From: Mesodorylaimus sp. YZB2_4
Lineage: Eukaryota > Nematoda > Enoplea > Dorylaimida > Dorylaimidae
Reading direction: 5' to 3'
DNA length: 64,000 bases
NCBI GenBank assembly: GCA_030248295.1
Contig: JASANH010001283.1
Span: 1-64,000, forward strand
A program made the position numbers and the translations under genes. Positions 43,419-54,171 of this stretch are shown here, in pieces; position 1 is the first letter of the stretch, and each line of letters begins with the position of its first letter. Under the pieces are notes generated by a model that ran no database searches, was not told the DNA's origin, and saw nothing but the letters and a program-made list of their open reading frames with translations.

Positions 43419-45427
43419 TGGAAGCGATCAGAAGAAATCGAAAGAAAATGATCTAATGATCTTTTTTTTAGTATTCTCGTGTGTTCTTTTTTACTGTACC
43501 TACTCGATCTCGCTCGTTTTCGTATTTCATTCGCTACTAGCTGTGTTCTGGCGAAGCAATGCCATACCGTCAACACTCGTCCCTGTATTGAGTGTCGCAA
43601 AGAAAAAACGAATTACGTTACGATGTAGGAAACAAAACGCGGAAACACTATGGAGATTTCGCAATTTCAATCATGTTTTCGACGACTGGTTGTTTCTTCT
43701 GAAAATTCACCAAAACGAAAGCCTGAAAAACGGAAATTCGCGATGTTGACAAACACGAAATTCCGTTCTTAATAAGGGGGTAACTAATATCTCTGCGGAC
43801 ACAGTATTCCGTGCACCTTATCGAGTGTATTTATATCTGCCTGGAAGAAATGATTGGATAGCTTCAGTTAGTTGGCAGGTCGATTCAGGAAGGGTCGACT
43901 CAGATGTTTATCAGTTAGATGACATGCGCTCATCCTCAGTCAGCCAGGGCCGACTATGCAGACTTTTTTGACCGTACCTGAAACCTGAGGCCGCATTCCA
44001 GAAGCGTTTTCCAGCGAGATTTTGCAGTCAGGTGACTAAATTCTAGTGAGACGGCTGCGTTTGCTATCACAGAAACAATTACAGTCACATAGTTCCAGTC
44101 ACTGAGCCCGATAACACAGTCACTGCGCAAAATATACCTGAAAGCTATTCCATAAAACTTTGTCGCTTGGAAAGTCCAGTGAACTATCGAAGGTGGCTGG
44201 GAAAAATCTTCAGGTGCTCTCGATCGCCTGAAACTGTTTTCCAGCAAGCTTTAACCCTATATACTGTAAACAGTAGAGTTTTGCTGTGAGTTGTCCCAAT
44301 AGCAGGGCAGGAATATGAGGGTCAATGCGAGGGAGGATTTTTTCAGGTTTCCAATGAAAGTAAGGAGGTGCGGAAATTTTAGGACCACAGATAAACACTT
44401 CAGACAATTTCAAAAGTGTAAAATTCCCCAATTGATTGAGCACATGCTATCGATGTAGCAAGTGCGTCTTTAGCACCAGTTCGGATCTGACTGTAGAATA
44501 AAAGGAAGACTGATCGTTTTACATCCACATACTGTAGTGTAATGTTTGTTTCGCATGATTTTCTGCCCGGCCACAGTGGTATTCAGCTTGGTTTTGACAT
44601 CGATCGGGCGATCCAAGTAGTGGGTGGTCAACAGTCAAGGCAGTAGACAGATTCTCTGCACTTCAAAAAGAGGAAGAGCTTCCACCTTCGATGACAATTT
44701 ACACCTGATAAGCACAGGTTCAATCTCCCACCCAGCTCCACAAGCATAGCATCCCGTAGATTCCCTTCTACCTCACAGGAGAAGTTTCGAGGGGCTGGCT
44801 ACACTCCTTTGCATATACTCTTGAGATGGAACATTCGTACTTTTGTTTGGCACTTGGAGCTCTCCTAGAAGTGTCATCAAAAAGGAGAGAAAGTCATGCA
44901 AGAAGGTGCAAAAATTCAGAAAAATGAATGTACGCCTAAGAAGTGCAGGAGTAGGAAGGAATAAACGTGAGAAGGGGGGGGGGGAAGATGGAAGAAATCA
45001 TGACCTGCAATTTATTTTCTCTACTTTTACAAGACATTCACACCCATCTCTCTACAGCCGCTTCGAACACCCCTAAAATCACTATTGCGGGGAATCACTC
45101 AGCGTGGGTATCTATGTAGAAACCGTAGGTGACAGCAAATGCACGCGGAAGTCGCTGGAATATGCGACCCTGGCACAGGCCGTTCACGTATCGACCCAAA
45201 AATTGTCTAGGCAGATTTTCGAATAAAAATTTTTGTCGATATTAGGCGAGGGCATTCGCTCTTTATCCCTCTTGTATCCAGCTGCGCTTTGATTTGATTT
45301 TTGACCTCTCTCATATAAATGCGTCCAACATGAAAGTCGATACACTGTGCTAGCCTGCGCCGTAGCGCACCACACTCATGTGCGGTACGGCGCAGCAGGC
45401 CACGATTAGCGCCGTACCGCACCATAC
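43419..45427. other. 3' flank of paralogue 2; no other gene seen
   Basis: Short frames only. A G-run lies at about 44977-44986. Confidence 0.35.
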
Positions 45428-45595
45428 CCATGTGTAACCAGCGCACCCAGGCGCAAGACAGTAGAGACAGAAGTCTCCTGGGTGAAAAACTCCGACAGGA
45501 GGAAGGCGAGTCTTAAAAGAAGCCGCCGCTGAAACATCAACTGTAGTGGTTGAAGTCTCCCAGCCAGGTAAGAGTATCGATCTCCTGACCCCCAG
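45428..45595 (-). repeat. Dispersed repeat family A, copy 3 (inverted)
   Basis: The reverse complement follows 26-190 block by block: ATCGATACTCTTACCTGGCT, GTTGATGTTTC, TGTCGGAGTTTTTC and TGGGTGCGCTGGTTACAC. Confidence 0.6.
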
Positions 45596-45660
45596 GGTCC
45601 CATGCCGCCCCAGCTTACGAGGCTTTCAACCTGTTCTGCCTATAGCTGGCCAGCAGCCAT

Positions 45661-46508
45661 GGTATGATTTCTAAAAAAATCTGTTATCAGACACCCACAA
45701 AGTTAGCCCAGCCACTGTACACTGACTAATTGCAAGGCGAGACTAGGCTGGCTGGGCTCCCTCGGCGACGCATGCTTGAGTGTAGTATACTTTTCTACAA
45801 TCGATTCGTAAAGTCGTGGGGTCGACTCCCTGTCGGATTCTATCCTTTCTGTTTTACACCGAATGCAAGTACCAACATGAACATCCTACTTTGGAGGAAT
45901 GCAACGCGACCCTCTGTTGCATTGAAAACTTGGAAACAGTTGTAACCAAGCCTGGTATGCGTAGGAGGGAGGCAGCCGTCCGAAGTCGGCGGGACAAGCC
46001 TAGCGGATATACCTACGGCTGAAACATCAACCCGAGGGGTTGACGTTTCCCAGCCAGGGGAGAGTATCGATTACTCTCTCCCACTCGCCACGGCCTACTA
46101 GGCGGGGGGGGGGGGGTTACACTGAGAGGACTTTTTGCAGTAAGGTCGCAGCTGTCACAGGAGGGTAACGTTATGAGTTCTTTATGTTTAGCCTGGGCAG
46201 CGACACTAGAACAGAAAATATAGCTCCTGTGGAGCCAGCTTGCTAATGGCTTCGTTTTAGGCGACCAACCTCCTGCAATTGAACTCATGACTGTCAGCCT
46301 CTGGTTGCCATCTCTTCATTGCCTGAATGAAGTAGCTGAGGCAGGGGATGCCCTATTACACTTATAATTGGGGATTCTCTTTGATCACAATTTATTTACA
46401 AACGCCGCCGAGGGAGCCCAGCCAACCTAGTCTCGCCCTGCATTTAGTCAGAGTACAGTGGCTGGGCTAACTTTGTTGTTGTCTAAGAAAAGATTTTTTA
46501 GAAATACC
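45661..46508. mobile_element. 848-bp element with about 108-bp terminal inverted repeats
   Basis: The arm at 45661-45770 and the arm at 46402-46508 are inverted copies of about 85-90 percent identity (AAAGTTAGCCCAGCCACTGT, GCGAGACTAGG, GGCTGGGCTCCCTCGGCG in both). The 630-bp interior has no transposase, but it contains a family A fragment (46015-46085) and a G-run (46103-46115). It is probably a fold-back or long-TIR non-autonomous element. Confidence 0.75.
46015..46085 (-). repeat. Dispersed repeat family A, copy 4 (partial)
   Basis: The reverse complement gives AGTAATCGATACTCTCCCCT, GGCTGGGAAACGTCAACCCC and GTTGATGTTTC, the start of family A. It lies inside the long-TIR element. Confidence 0.6.
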
Positions 46509-48317
46509 AACACTTTTTCGCACTTATTTTTGGTTGAGAATTCAAAATACATACGAGAAATTTGCCGCCTAGTCCCTCTTTAGCTGACGCAATTGTCTTG
46601 CGAAAAAGGTTCCCACTATACTCTTCATAGTCTATTGCTTATGACTTCTATTAGGTAGGCAGTTTTCACATTGGTAACGCATTCTGGTGCCGCGCTTATC
46701 CCGACAATGGCTCCACTTCTAGAGCGTCAAGCAAGGACGCACTCGTCAAATATATTGATGCGCAACCACAGCTTAGCAGCCTCAGTAGCCACCAAATCGG
46801 AGGGAGTTCACGCAGTCTTAAGGTCCACAAAGAACCGCTCACGATCAGCCCCACTTCAGCTTCACACCGAACAAGTTGGCCGACGTCGGTACAGCACTCC
46901 TAATCCAATCCAATCCGTCCCGATCCGACCCTTTGAAAATCTCAACACACAAAAGATTTCAGCAAACGGGTTGCCCCAATGCATATCGATACTCTCCCGC
47001 TCAGCTTATACTCGCACTTGGATCCTGATGGTAGTGTTACTGAGAAAATCAGGAAAACTGTGCCGCTCGCGAAAGAGAAAGGTCGATTAGGTGGCTCTGA
47101 TTGTGTATGCGTGTTACATCTTTCGGCACATGAACTTTTTTTCTCTTATCGCATAACATAGAACACGCGTATTGTCTTTTTGGCCATGTAACTACGGCTA
47201 AACCAGCACTTTCGCACCGCACGGCTAACAAAAATATTCCACCTTCTTGTGGTATTTGTGCTAAAATCCAGTTCTAAGAGCAAAAAAATTGATTAGCGCG
47301 AATCTCAAAATCACACCCTTAAAAGAATAACCCCTGATACGAGAGCTTTCAGAAAAACCAAGCTTTTGATCTGTAGCTTCAGTGAATATTGCTGTGTACT
47401 TCGTCGTCGTAGTCGTCGTCATCTATGGAACAGCAAAACGTGCGTTTTGGATCTCGACAACGGCTTAGGATGAGCCATTTCCAACAAAATTGTGCACGAT
47501 CATTACTCATGGCAAACATAGCTCACCCTCAAAATTTTGTGCATTTTGGTTGATTCGTTGTCGAGTTATGAATGATCAAAATTGCCCGCTTAACAATGCG
47601 CGTCTGCGGGGCTCCCACGGACTTCCAAAAATTAAAAATAAGGGTTTTTTTTAGTTCCAAAAAAAAATTCAAAAATTCTAGCGGGAAAAAGAAAAAATTG
47701 ACAGTCAAGTCAATATATTCAGACGCAGATTGTGCTGTGCAGTTTTAGAATAAGTCGTCACTGCCGAACGCCCCATGGAACTTGGCGAGAAATTCGTCTA
47801 GCAAAGAAGACAAGCAGCCTCTGTCTTTGTCTTTCCTCGCGCCAACTAAGTTGTGAAGTGAGGCCACCTTTCCAAATTATTTTGATTTTTAGGATCCAAC
47901 CATTTATCTTCGAAGGAACATGCACCCCTCCACTTGCCCATAACGAAGATAAATATTTGACGCGGACGACTTACGACTTTACGTACCTTTCAAGTTCGAA
48001 ATTCGAACTCGAACTAGCTAAAAAAGAAGGTCGCTGGTTGCGATAGCGCACACACACATGCCAAAATGTCATAAGTGGCTGCCATTGCATTATACCCGCG
48101 CGAATTCAAAATTGGAAAAGCAAGGCAAAAATTATGGCAGCGCAAATTGAGGGCTTTTTGGGGAGAGAATCCAGAATTTACGGGGATTTTCAGGGTGTTC
48201 AGGGTGAGAACTGAAAATAAGGGTTTTGAAGGGTTTTCAGGGTATTAAGGGCTCGTGGTAACCCTGCGTCAGTGTGGCTGGGCTAAACAGGCAGCTACCG
48301 TGCCTGTTGATAAACTA
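46509..48317. other. No gene seen
   Basis: A 139-codon plus-strand frame (46671-47090) is low in recognisable features. A GTCGTCGTAGTCGTCGTC simple repeat lies at 47402-47419. Confidence 0.35.
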
Positions 48318-48402
48318 GGCCGTGAGGTGACCAGCACATACAGAAGGTTCTCTCTGCGTGTCCTAGGACTAGTAGCACCTCCCTGAGGACATCCTGGACT
48401 CG
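48318..48402 (-). mobile_element. SINE 3' fragment (inverted)
   Basis: The reverse complement carries GTCCAGGATGTCCTC, GAGGTGCTACTAGT, ACACGCAGAG and GTGCTGGTCACCTCACGGCC, matching 5019-5105 of the SINE at 4719. The head is missing. Confidence 0.65.
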
Positions 48403-48868
48403 ACACTGACTTCTCAGACGACAGCTCCCAAAACTATTTCTCACATCATTTAAGCATAAAATTTCGTTTTATTGTGTGATTTGCTCGATAAAACCCGAAA
48501 CCCATCGCTCAGTACCTCTTGCTAATATAATTCAGCAGTTCTGCTTTAAAGGCACGATATCGCAGTTACTGATCAATCCTGACTGTATCTCGAGTTGCAT
48601 ATAGTTACGAAGACACTAAAGCTGCGCTAATTGTTAGTGTTCCTCCTAAGATTTACCGTAGGGCAGGAGTGTTGCCAGCTGGTGCCCTGCCCATCCTGGC
48701 ACTTGTCCCGCTTACTTATTGAATGAAATATGAATAAATTAATCACGCCATCTTCTGTCGCAGAATCAACCAACAAGTCAAAACCAATGCAATTATTTTT
48801 CCTAAGCAGCGTTTACTAACCAACCAAACAGTGGAAGAAACTTAATAACACCTTAACCTACATGACAT

Positions 48869-51800
48869 TCATATCAAAAAATCGTCCTCTATTTTCTTAC
48901 TCATCATCATCCGTTCTATTCCATATCGTCGCAAATTCACTTCTACATAGGCACCATCATAAAACTTTTCCATTGCCGCACGACCAGCGCCGATAGCCAG
49001 CTGCAGTCCATTGCCTCCGAAACCGCACAAGTTGTAGAATCGTCTATTGGCAACATGAGTACCAATTATGGGTGCATCGTCGTACCAGTTCTGATCATAA
49101 TATCCAGCCCAAGCGTTCTTTACCTAAAAAGTTCTTCACCTAACCAACCTACCCAGTCTTGAAATATATAGATAAATTCCTAATTCAATCTGATCCAGCT
49201 GCGAGATCAGGCAGATAAAGACTTACAAATATAAATCCCCCTATGCCGCAGAAGCACTGATATTCTCCTTGGGCCAACTACATGATCACTGCCAGCATCC
49301 TAAACACTCAGCTGGAAAAAAGGAGTTCTATCACGGGACCGACTTCCAGTGCTAAACTGCCAGACTAACTTCTGCCCCTGCTATAACCCCTGTGAGGCCT
49401 CCTTTGGACGATGTCCATAATATTGCTGCCACCTAGCCGTGTGCACAACCGATTGCATGTGTACGATCGCAAGGCTAAGGCTAAAAACAGCTGATTCGAG
49501 TTCGAAAAAGTTGAAAAGCGAGAAAATCCGAGAAATATCAATCGATACAAAAACTTGCTTTTTTGCTTCCTCGACCCATCCCCTTTAAACGCCCAAAAAA
49601 TTTTGGATTTCCATGGCGAGGAGCTAGGTTACTGATGCTGACTGCACAGTACCATTACGACACATATGTACGTGCTGCAGAGCATCAGCTCTCAGACAGA
49701 ATCGAGCCCACCACTTTCGTATGAACCTGATTGCCCCAAATTATTTGGTGTGATGCATAAAATGTGTTAATCACCAGTAACACAGACCGCCGCCCCCGCA
49801 AATCGTGTATTCTCCATCGAGTGTTCATACCAACTCTGACCATGAAGGATGTGATAAAACCCAGCATCAAGATCTGTGGTTAATAGTAGAAGTTACAAAA
49901 TGTAAAAGAATCAGAGCTGAGTTTTTTTGCTCAATGAATAAAGAACATAGATTGTGCAGGATTCTGTACACAGTTTCTGGTTTGAATTTGATCGGATAGG
50001 GATCCAGGCTAAGGGTCGGATGGGTCGATGCTGGGATAACATCTGAACTATTTATTGAAAAAATGCATAAAGGCTCTTGTCTGATCGACCCTGGACAAAG
50101 CTGGAATAGCAGAACAGGGCATCACCCGTTAAGATGATTTTTCATCCATAAACCTGGTCCCGCACTGAATCATAATCCCCTTGTTAACAACAGTATCACC
50201 GCATCGGGCACCAGTCAATCAGTCAGGCAGTCATCACTTACCTTCATACATTCGAAAGCTGGTATCCGTTTCGCTAAAACGGGCCATATACGTTCATCGA
50301 AGAAGTTATAATCCACATCCAAATTTGAATGATCAATAACATGTTCATCTTCTTCTTCCGTTGGTCTTTTTCCACATAAATATAAACTGCCATTTACAGT
50401 ATCACGTCGACACCAGACACCCGACGGATCGATCATGAATGGCATATCGAGACCAGGGCCATCAGGACAATGCACAACGAACACAAACCGTTTACGTCTT
50501 TCCACTGGGACTGGGATGGACATAAAGCTTCGTTTATGACCCAATCCAAGGCCAGCAGATCTGGCAATATCACTGGCCCATGGACCAGCGCAATTAAACA
50601 CGACAGTGGATCGAACTGGACGAGGAGCCGCGTCGCACATTTCTGGCACGACCTGCAACGAAAAGTAACACAAATCCATTGATTAAAACAGGATTTCTGT
50701 TAGGATAGGGTCGACCTAGGAATGGTCAAGTTTCACTTTGTAACACTCTTTTTTGTGTGTGAATTTGATGCACCGATAAGTGGTGGTGATGACGCTACAG
50801 TGCTATTCTGTACTCGATTTTTATAGGATTATCCAAAAAAACCTTTTGCTGGAAGTGCTTGGGCGATATCAGCCATAACTCACCCATCTTTCCTTCTTTC
50901 TCGATTAACGACACATCAGCAAGTTCGCAAATAGACGGGGAATAAAAAGCTTTACACAAAAAGGTATTATCTTCTACCTATCTCGAGATATCAGGCGCCA
51001 CAGTTGAAGGTGCTCTTTAAGTTGACGACTTTCAAACCTTCTGCTCCTTTATGCTAACTGGAAGACGGGGTTTGACCAGGCAAAAATCGCCCAATCCATC
51101 TGGCCTTCAGCATGACCCCCATCGTCTATACTATAGCGTTACATTTGATATCTATATATGCAAAAAGTGCACCCAACTTCAAGGAATTTTTCAGAAAAAT
51201 CCATCATTGAAAATCTTGCAAGACATATCATAGAACCAGACATTTATTATCGGATGGCGCTTAAAAAATGGCATTGATTGGTTTTTCCTAATTTGAATTC
51301 GACTTTTAATTGTGAAAATAGATAGGAGGAAAGTAGAGGTCACCAAGTGCCAAAAGTACGCATCATTTGAATTTCCCGCCTGCTCGCCACTTATGACATG
51401 AGAGCGGTTTGGGCTGCTCACTCTGGGAGTCGTGGGTAAATTTAAAACTTTTTTTTTCACGAAAGACTGATATTCTCGTTTAAAGTTAGATAGGTTCGTA
51501 AGGAGAAAGCGAAAAATTATGTATTTCCAAGTGATTCCCGGAGTAAACAGCCGAAACCGCTCTCATGTCATAAGCTGCACGCAGGCGGGAAATTCAAAAG
51601 GTGCGTTCTTCAGGCACTTGGTAGGCCCTGCTTTCTCTCCTTCTATTTTCACAATTAAAAGTCGAATTGCAACCTGGAAACAACCTATGCATGCATTTTT
51701 TAAAGCTCTATCCGAAAATAACTATTTGGTCACATGATGTGTCTTGCAAGTTTTTCAAAAATACATTTTTTTTGAAAACTCCCTGTAGTTGGCATATTTT

Positions 51801-53876
51801 TAGCGTATTTGGGCATCAAATTTAAAGCTAAAGTATAGACGACGGGAGTCATATTGAAAACTGGACTGGGCATAATTTAGGCTGGTCAAACCCCGTCTCC
51901 TAGTTAGCATAGAGGAACAGGATGTCTGAAAGTCGTCAACTCAAAGTGCACTTTCGTCGACTATTATCTCGAGATAGGTGAAGGATAGACGCTTTTAGCG
52001 GCAAGCATCCGATTTCTCATTCATTTTCGAGCGCAGCTGATGTGTCGTTGTTAAGAAAAAACTGAACGAAAGGCGACTTACGACCGGATGCCCCAAACAT
52101 ATTTTTAAAAAATGTTTTTTGGGGATAATATCATGAAAATCGAGCCTGCACAAAAAGAGCTGTTGCGTCACTACCATCTCTCATGGGTGCATCGAATTCA
52201 CACATAAAAAGGGGTTCAAAATTTGAAACTAGGTTTTCCATGGGCCAAACTTTATAGAAAGCCTGTCTTAGAACCAAGTATGGACAAGGTCGGCTACGTA
52301 AGCGGGATGGAGGGTTTGGGGGGAGGGGAAGGGGAGGGGGTAGAGATCAGATCAGATCGCCTAAGCCTGATCTGATTGCGTGTGAGACAGGTCAGGTTCG
52401 GGTTGAGTCGAGCGATTGAGTTGTATGACTATTTTCATACTGTACTGTTCAATTGGCCTGTATTTGGAGGCCAGGGCTGGATGTCCTGGCCGGGCCAACA
52501 CTCCACCCCGCCTTGCCCATACTTGCTTAGAACCCCAATTTCGAGAAAAAACAATCAAGATTTGGTAAAACATGGCCGATAATAGCTGCCTCAGAACCGT
52601 TTTTTTGGGGATCTGCAACTTTTGCCCACCGAGACCTATTTTTAAAAGCAGATCAGAAATCCATGACGCCTCATAGAAGACTTCAAAATCTTTTTAGGTT
52701 TTTTGCTCTTTTAGTCCCACGAACTTTCTGGATCATGCAAGACCCTCCCCCAAATTGCCAACCTCTGCCCTAGGATTTGTTGCTTACAACAGCATTTGAC
52801 AGCTTGCAGAATTTCCATTGATCCTCGTCTTTAAAAATAGTCTTGGCTTCTAGATCGCCGATTTGCTCATATTCGAAATTGACCACTTTGCCTTTAACGT
52901 ATTGAACGCCCAAGGTTAAATTCTTTTCACGAAAAGCTGATAGGATTTGCCACGGATCGACGATGCCTTCGTTTTCTAAACCCATAGTTCCAAGTAGAAT
53001 ATTATCGAAATTCATAAATGGAAATCGTTGCTTTAATTCATCATGATTCAAAACGGTGACTTTTGCTCCGCATTCACTACAAAATTGGAATAGGAAAAAA
53101 TTGTTAGACAGTTTATTTTTTTTAAACTCACATTTGCATTTTTACAGCTGCTTCCATTCGTTTTGCTTTTTCTTCGTTATCAGTTAAAAATAAATGACCC
53201 ATCGGTGTAAAATCGATTTTTGGCGGTTCGCTATCAAGAATTCGTAAATGTTCGCCAGCATTTCGAAGAAATTCTGTCCCGAATAAGGCTAATTCGACTA
53301 ATTCCGGTTGACTAAATTGTACTTTCACTGCACCTTGACAAAGCGAAGTGGCATTTTTACCGAACTAAACAAATATAAAAGGCTCGAAATGAAAACAAAC
53401 GGCTGAAACACAAATTTTCTTACCGTTTCATCCGATTCTACAACCACGACTCGGCAATCTTCGTCTCTGGATCTTTGTTTTAGCCACCATGCCGCCACAC
53501 TTCCCATCATTCCGCCTCCAACAATAAAAAAATCGGCTTCTACAGGAAATAATTCGTATTGCATAACAGCTCGGATCGGATATTTCATATCTTTTCGATC
53601 ATAATAATCATATTTTCTTTCGTAATGTCGTCTTTTTATTCGTCTCCAGTCGTGTTCTAAAATGTCCCAAAGTCGTGCCGTTTGTCCTTTTACCGAAAAC
53701 CGTGGATTATTATATTCTTCGTACAATATTATGGGCGAAGTATGAATTGATGCACCATTTTGAAAATTTCTGATTCTGCAATATGATGATCGTAAAATCG
53801 ATAAATTTTTTGAACATATTCGGGATCGAAGATGGAAAATGCCAAAGAAAAATGATGTCGATGGCGATAGAAGCAT
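48869..53876 (-). CDS. FOXRED1: FOXRED1-like mitochondrial FAD-dependent oxidoreductase
   Basis: Five exons on the minus strand: 53424-53876, 53132-53364, 52788-53076, 50242-50652 and 48869-49123. All joins keep phase and give 546 residues. FOXRED1 is a FAD protein needed for assembly of respiratory complex I in the mitochondrial matrix. The first 45 residues are Arg/Ser-rich and fit a mitochondrial presequence. The dinucleotide fold follows at about residue 115 (FFIVGGGMMGSVAAWWLKQR). Later family blocks are KNATSLCQGAVKVQFSQP, GLENEGIVDPWQI, VVFNCAGPWASDIARSAGLG, PVERRKRFVFVVHCPDGPG, KRPTEEEDEH and WAGYYDQNWYDDAPIIGTH, then FGGNGLQLAIGAGRA near the end. The length is a little above the human protein (486). 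Intron 3 holds a giant inverted repeat. It shares a start region with PIN1. Confidence 0.9.
49124..50241. other. FOXRED1 intron 4
   Basis: A 1.1-kb intron with a GTAAGT donor and a TTTTTAG acceptor. No repeat or nested gene was recognised. Confidence 0.6.
50729..52232. mobile_element. Giant fold-back inverted repeat in FOXRED1 intron 3
   Basis: The arm at about 50729-51430 and the arm at about 51545-52232 are inverted copies over some 700 bp, with a loop of about 115 bp. Matching blocks include TGTGTGAATTTGATGCACC against GGTGCATCGAATTCACACA, CTATCTCGAGATA in both, GACGGGGTTTGACCAG against CTGGTCAAACCCCGTC, and ATGACATGAGAGCGGTTT against AAACCGCTCTCATGTCAT. No transposase was found. It resembles a fold-back transposon or a long-TIR non-autonomous element, inserted in intron 3. 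Confidence 0.8.
52233..52787. other. Rest of FOXRED1 intron 3
   Basis: It holds a G-rich block (52310-52345) and repeated GATCAGATCAGATCGCC words near 52350. Nothing coding. Confidence 0.4.
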
Positions 53877-54171
53877 TTTTCGTAGGCTACGATGACCGAT
53901 AGTTTTCTAATTCCTGTTCTCTCGAATTTCTTGTCAAGATTTCTTTGAAATTTTTTTTGGAGGTTACTGTAGCCGCGCACAATAAGCACATTATCGGCTC
54001 CTGCTCAACCAAAATTGTCTGCTAAAAGCGCGGAACTGTCTGAAAGTGTGCAAAAAGGTGTCAGTGCATGCAGCTTTGAAATTTGGTTTGTTTGACAAAA
54101 AACCTTTTTTTGTATCTAGATATTAAAAAGGCTGCTACTATTTAAACACTTCCAAGAATTTTTCTGGTGAT
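53877..54171. promoter_or_regulatory. Shared FOXRED1-PIN1 start region
   Basis: Only 295 bp separate the two divergent start codons, so this must hold both 5' UTRs and probably a bidirectional promoter. A TATTAAAAAGG stretch lies about 50 bp before the PIN1 ATG. Other core motifs were not assigned. Confidence 0.55.

Noticed and set aside
42743-43600. 285-codon minus-strand frame
   Set aside because: It is the antisense shadow of the vWA-like paralogue 2 coding region, helped by its GC-rich third positions.
46671-47090. 139-codon plus-strand frame
   Set aside because: Composition is not protein-like and no domain or splice context was found.
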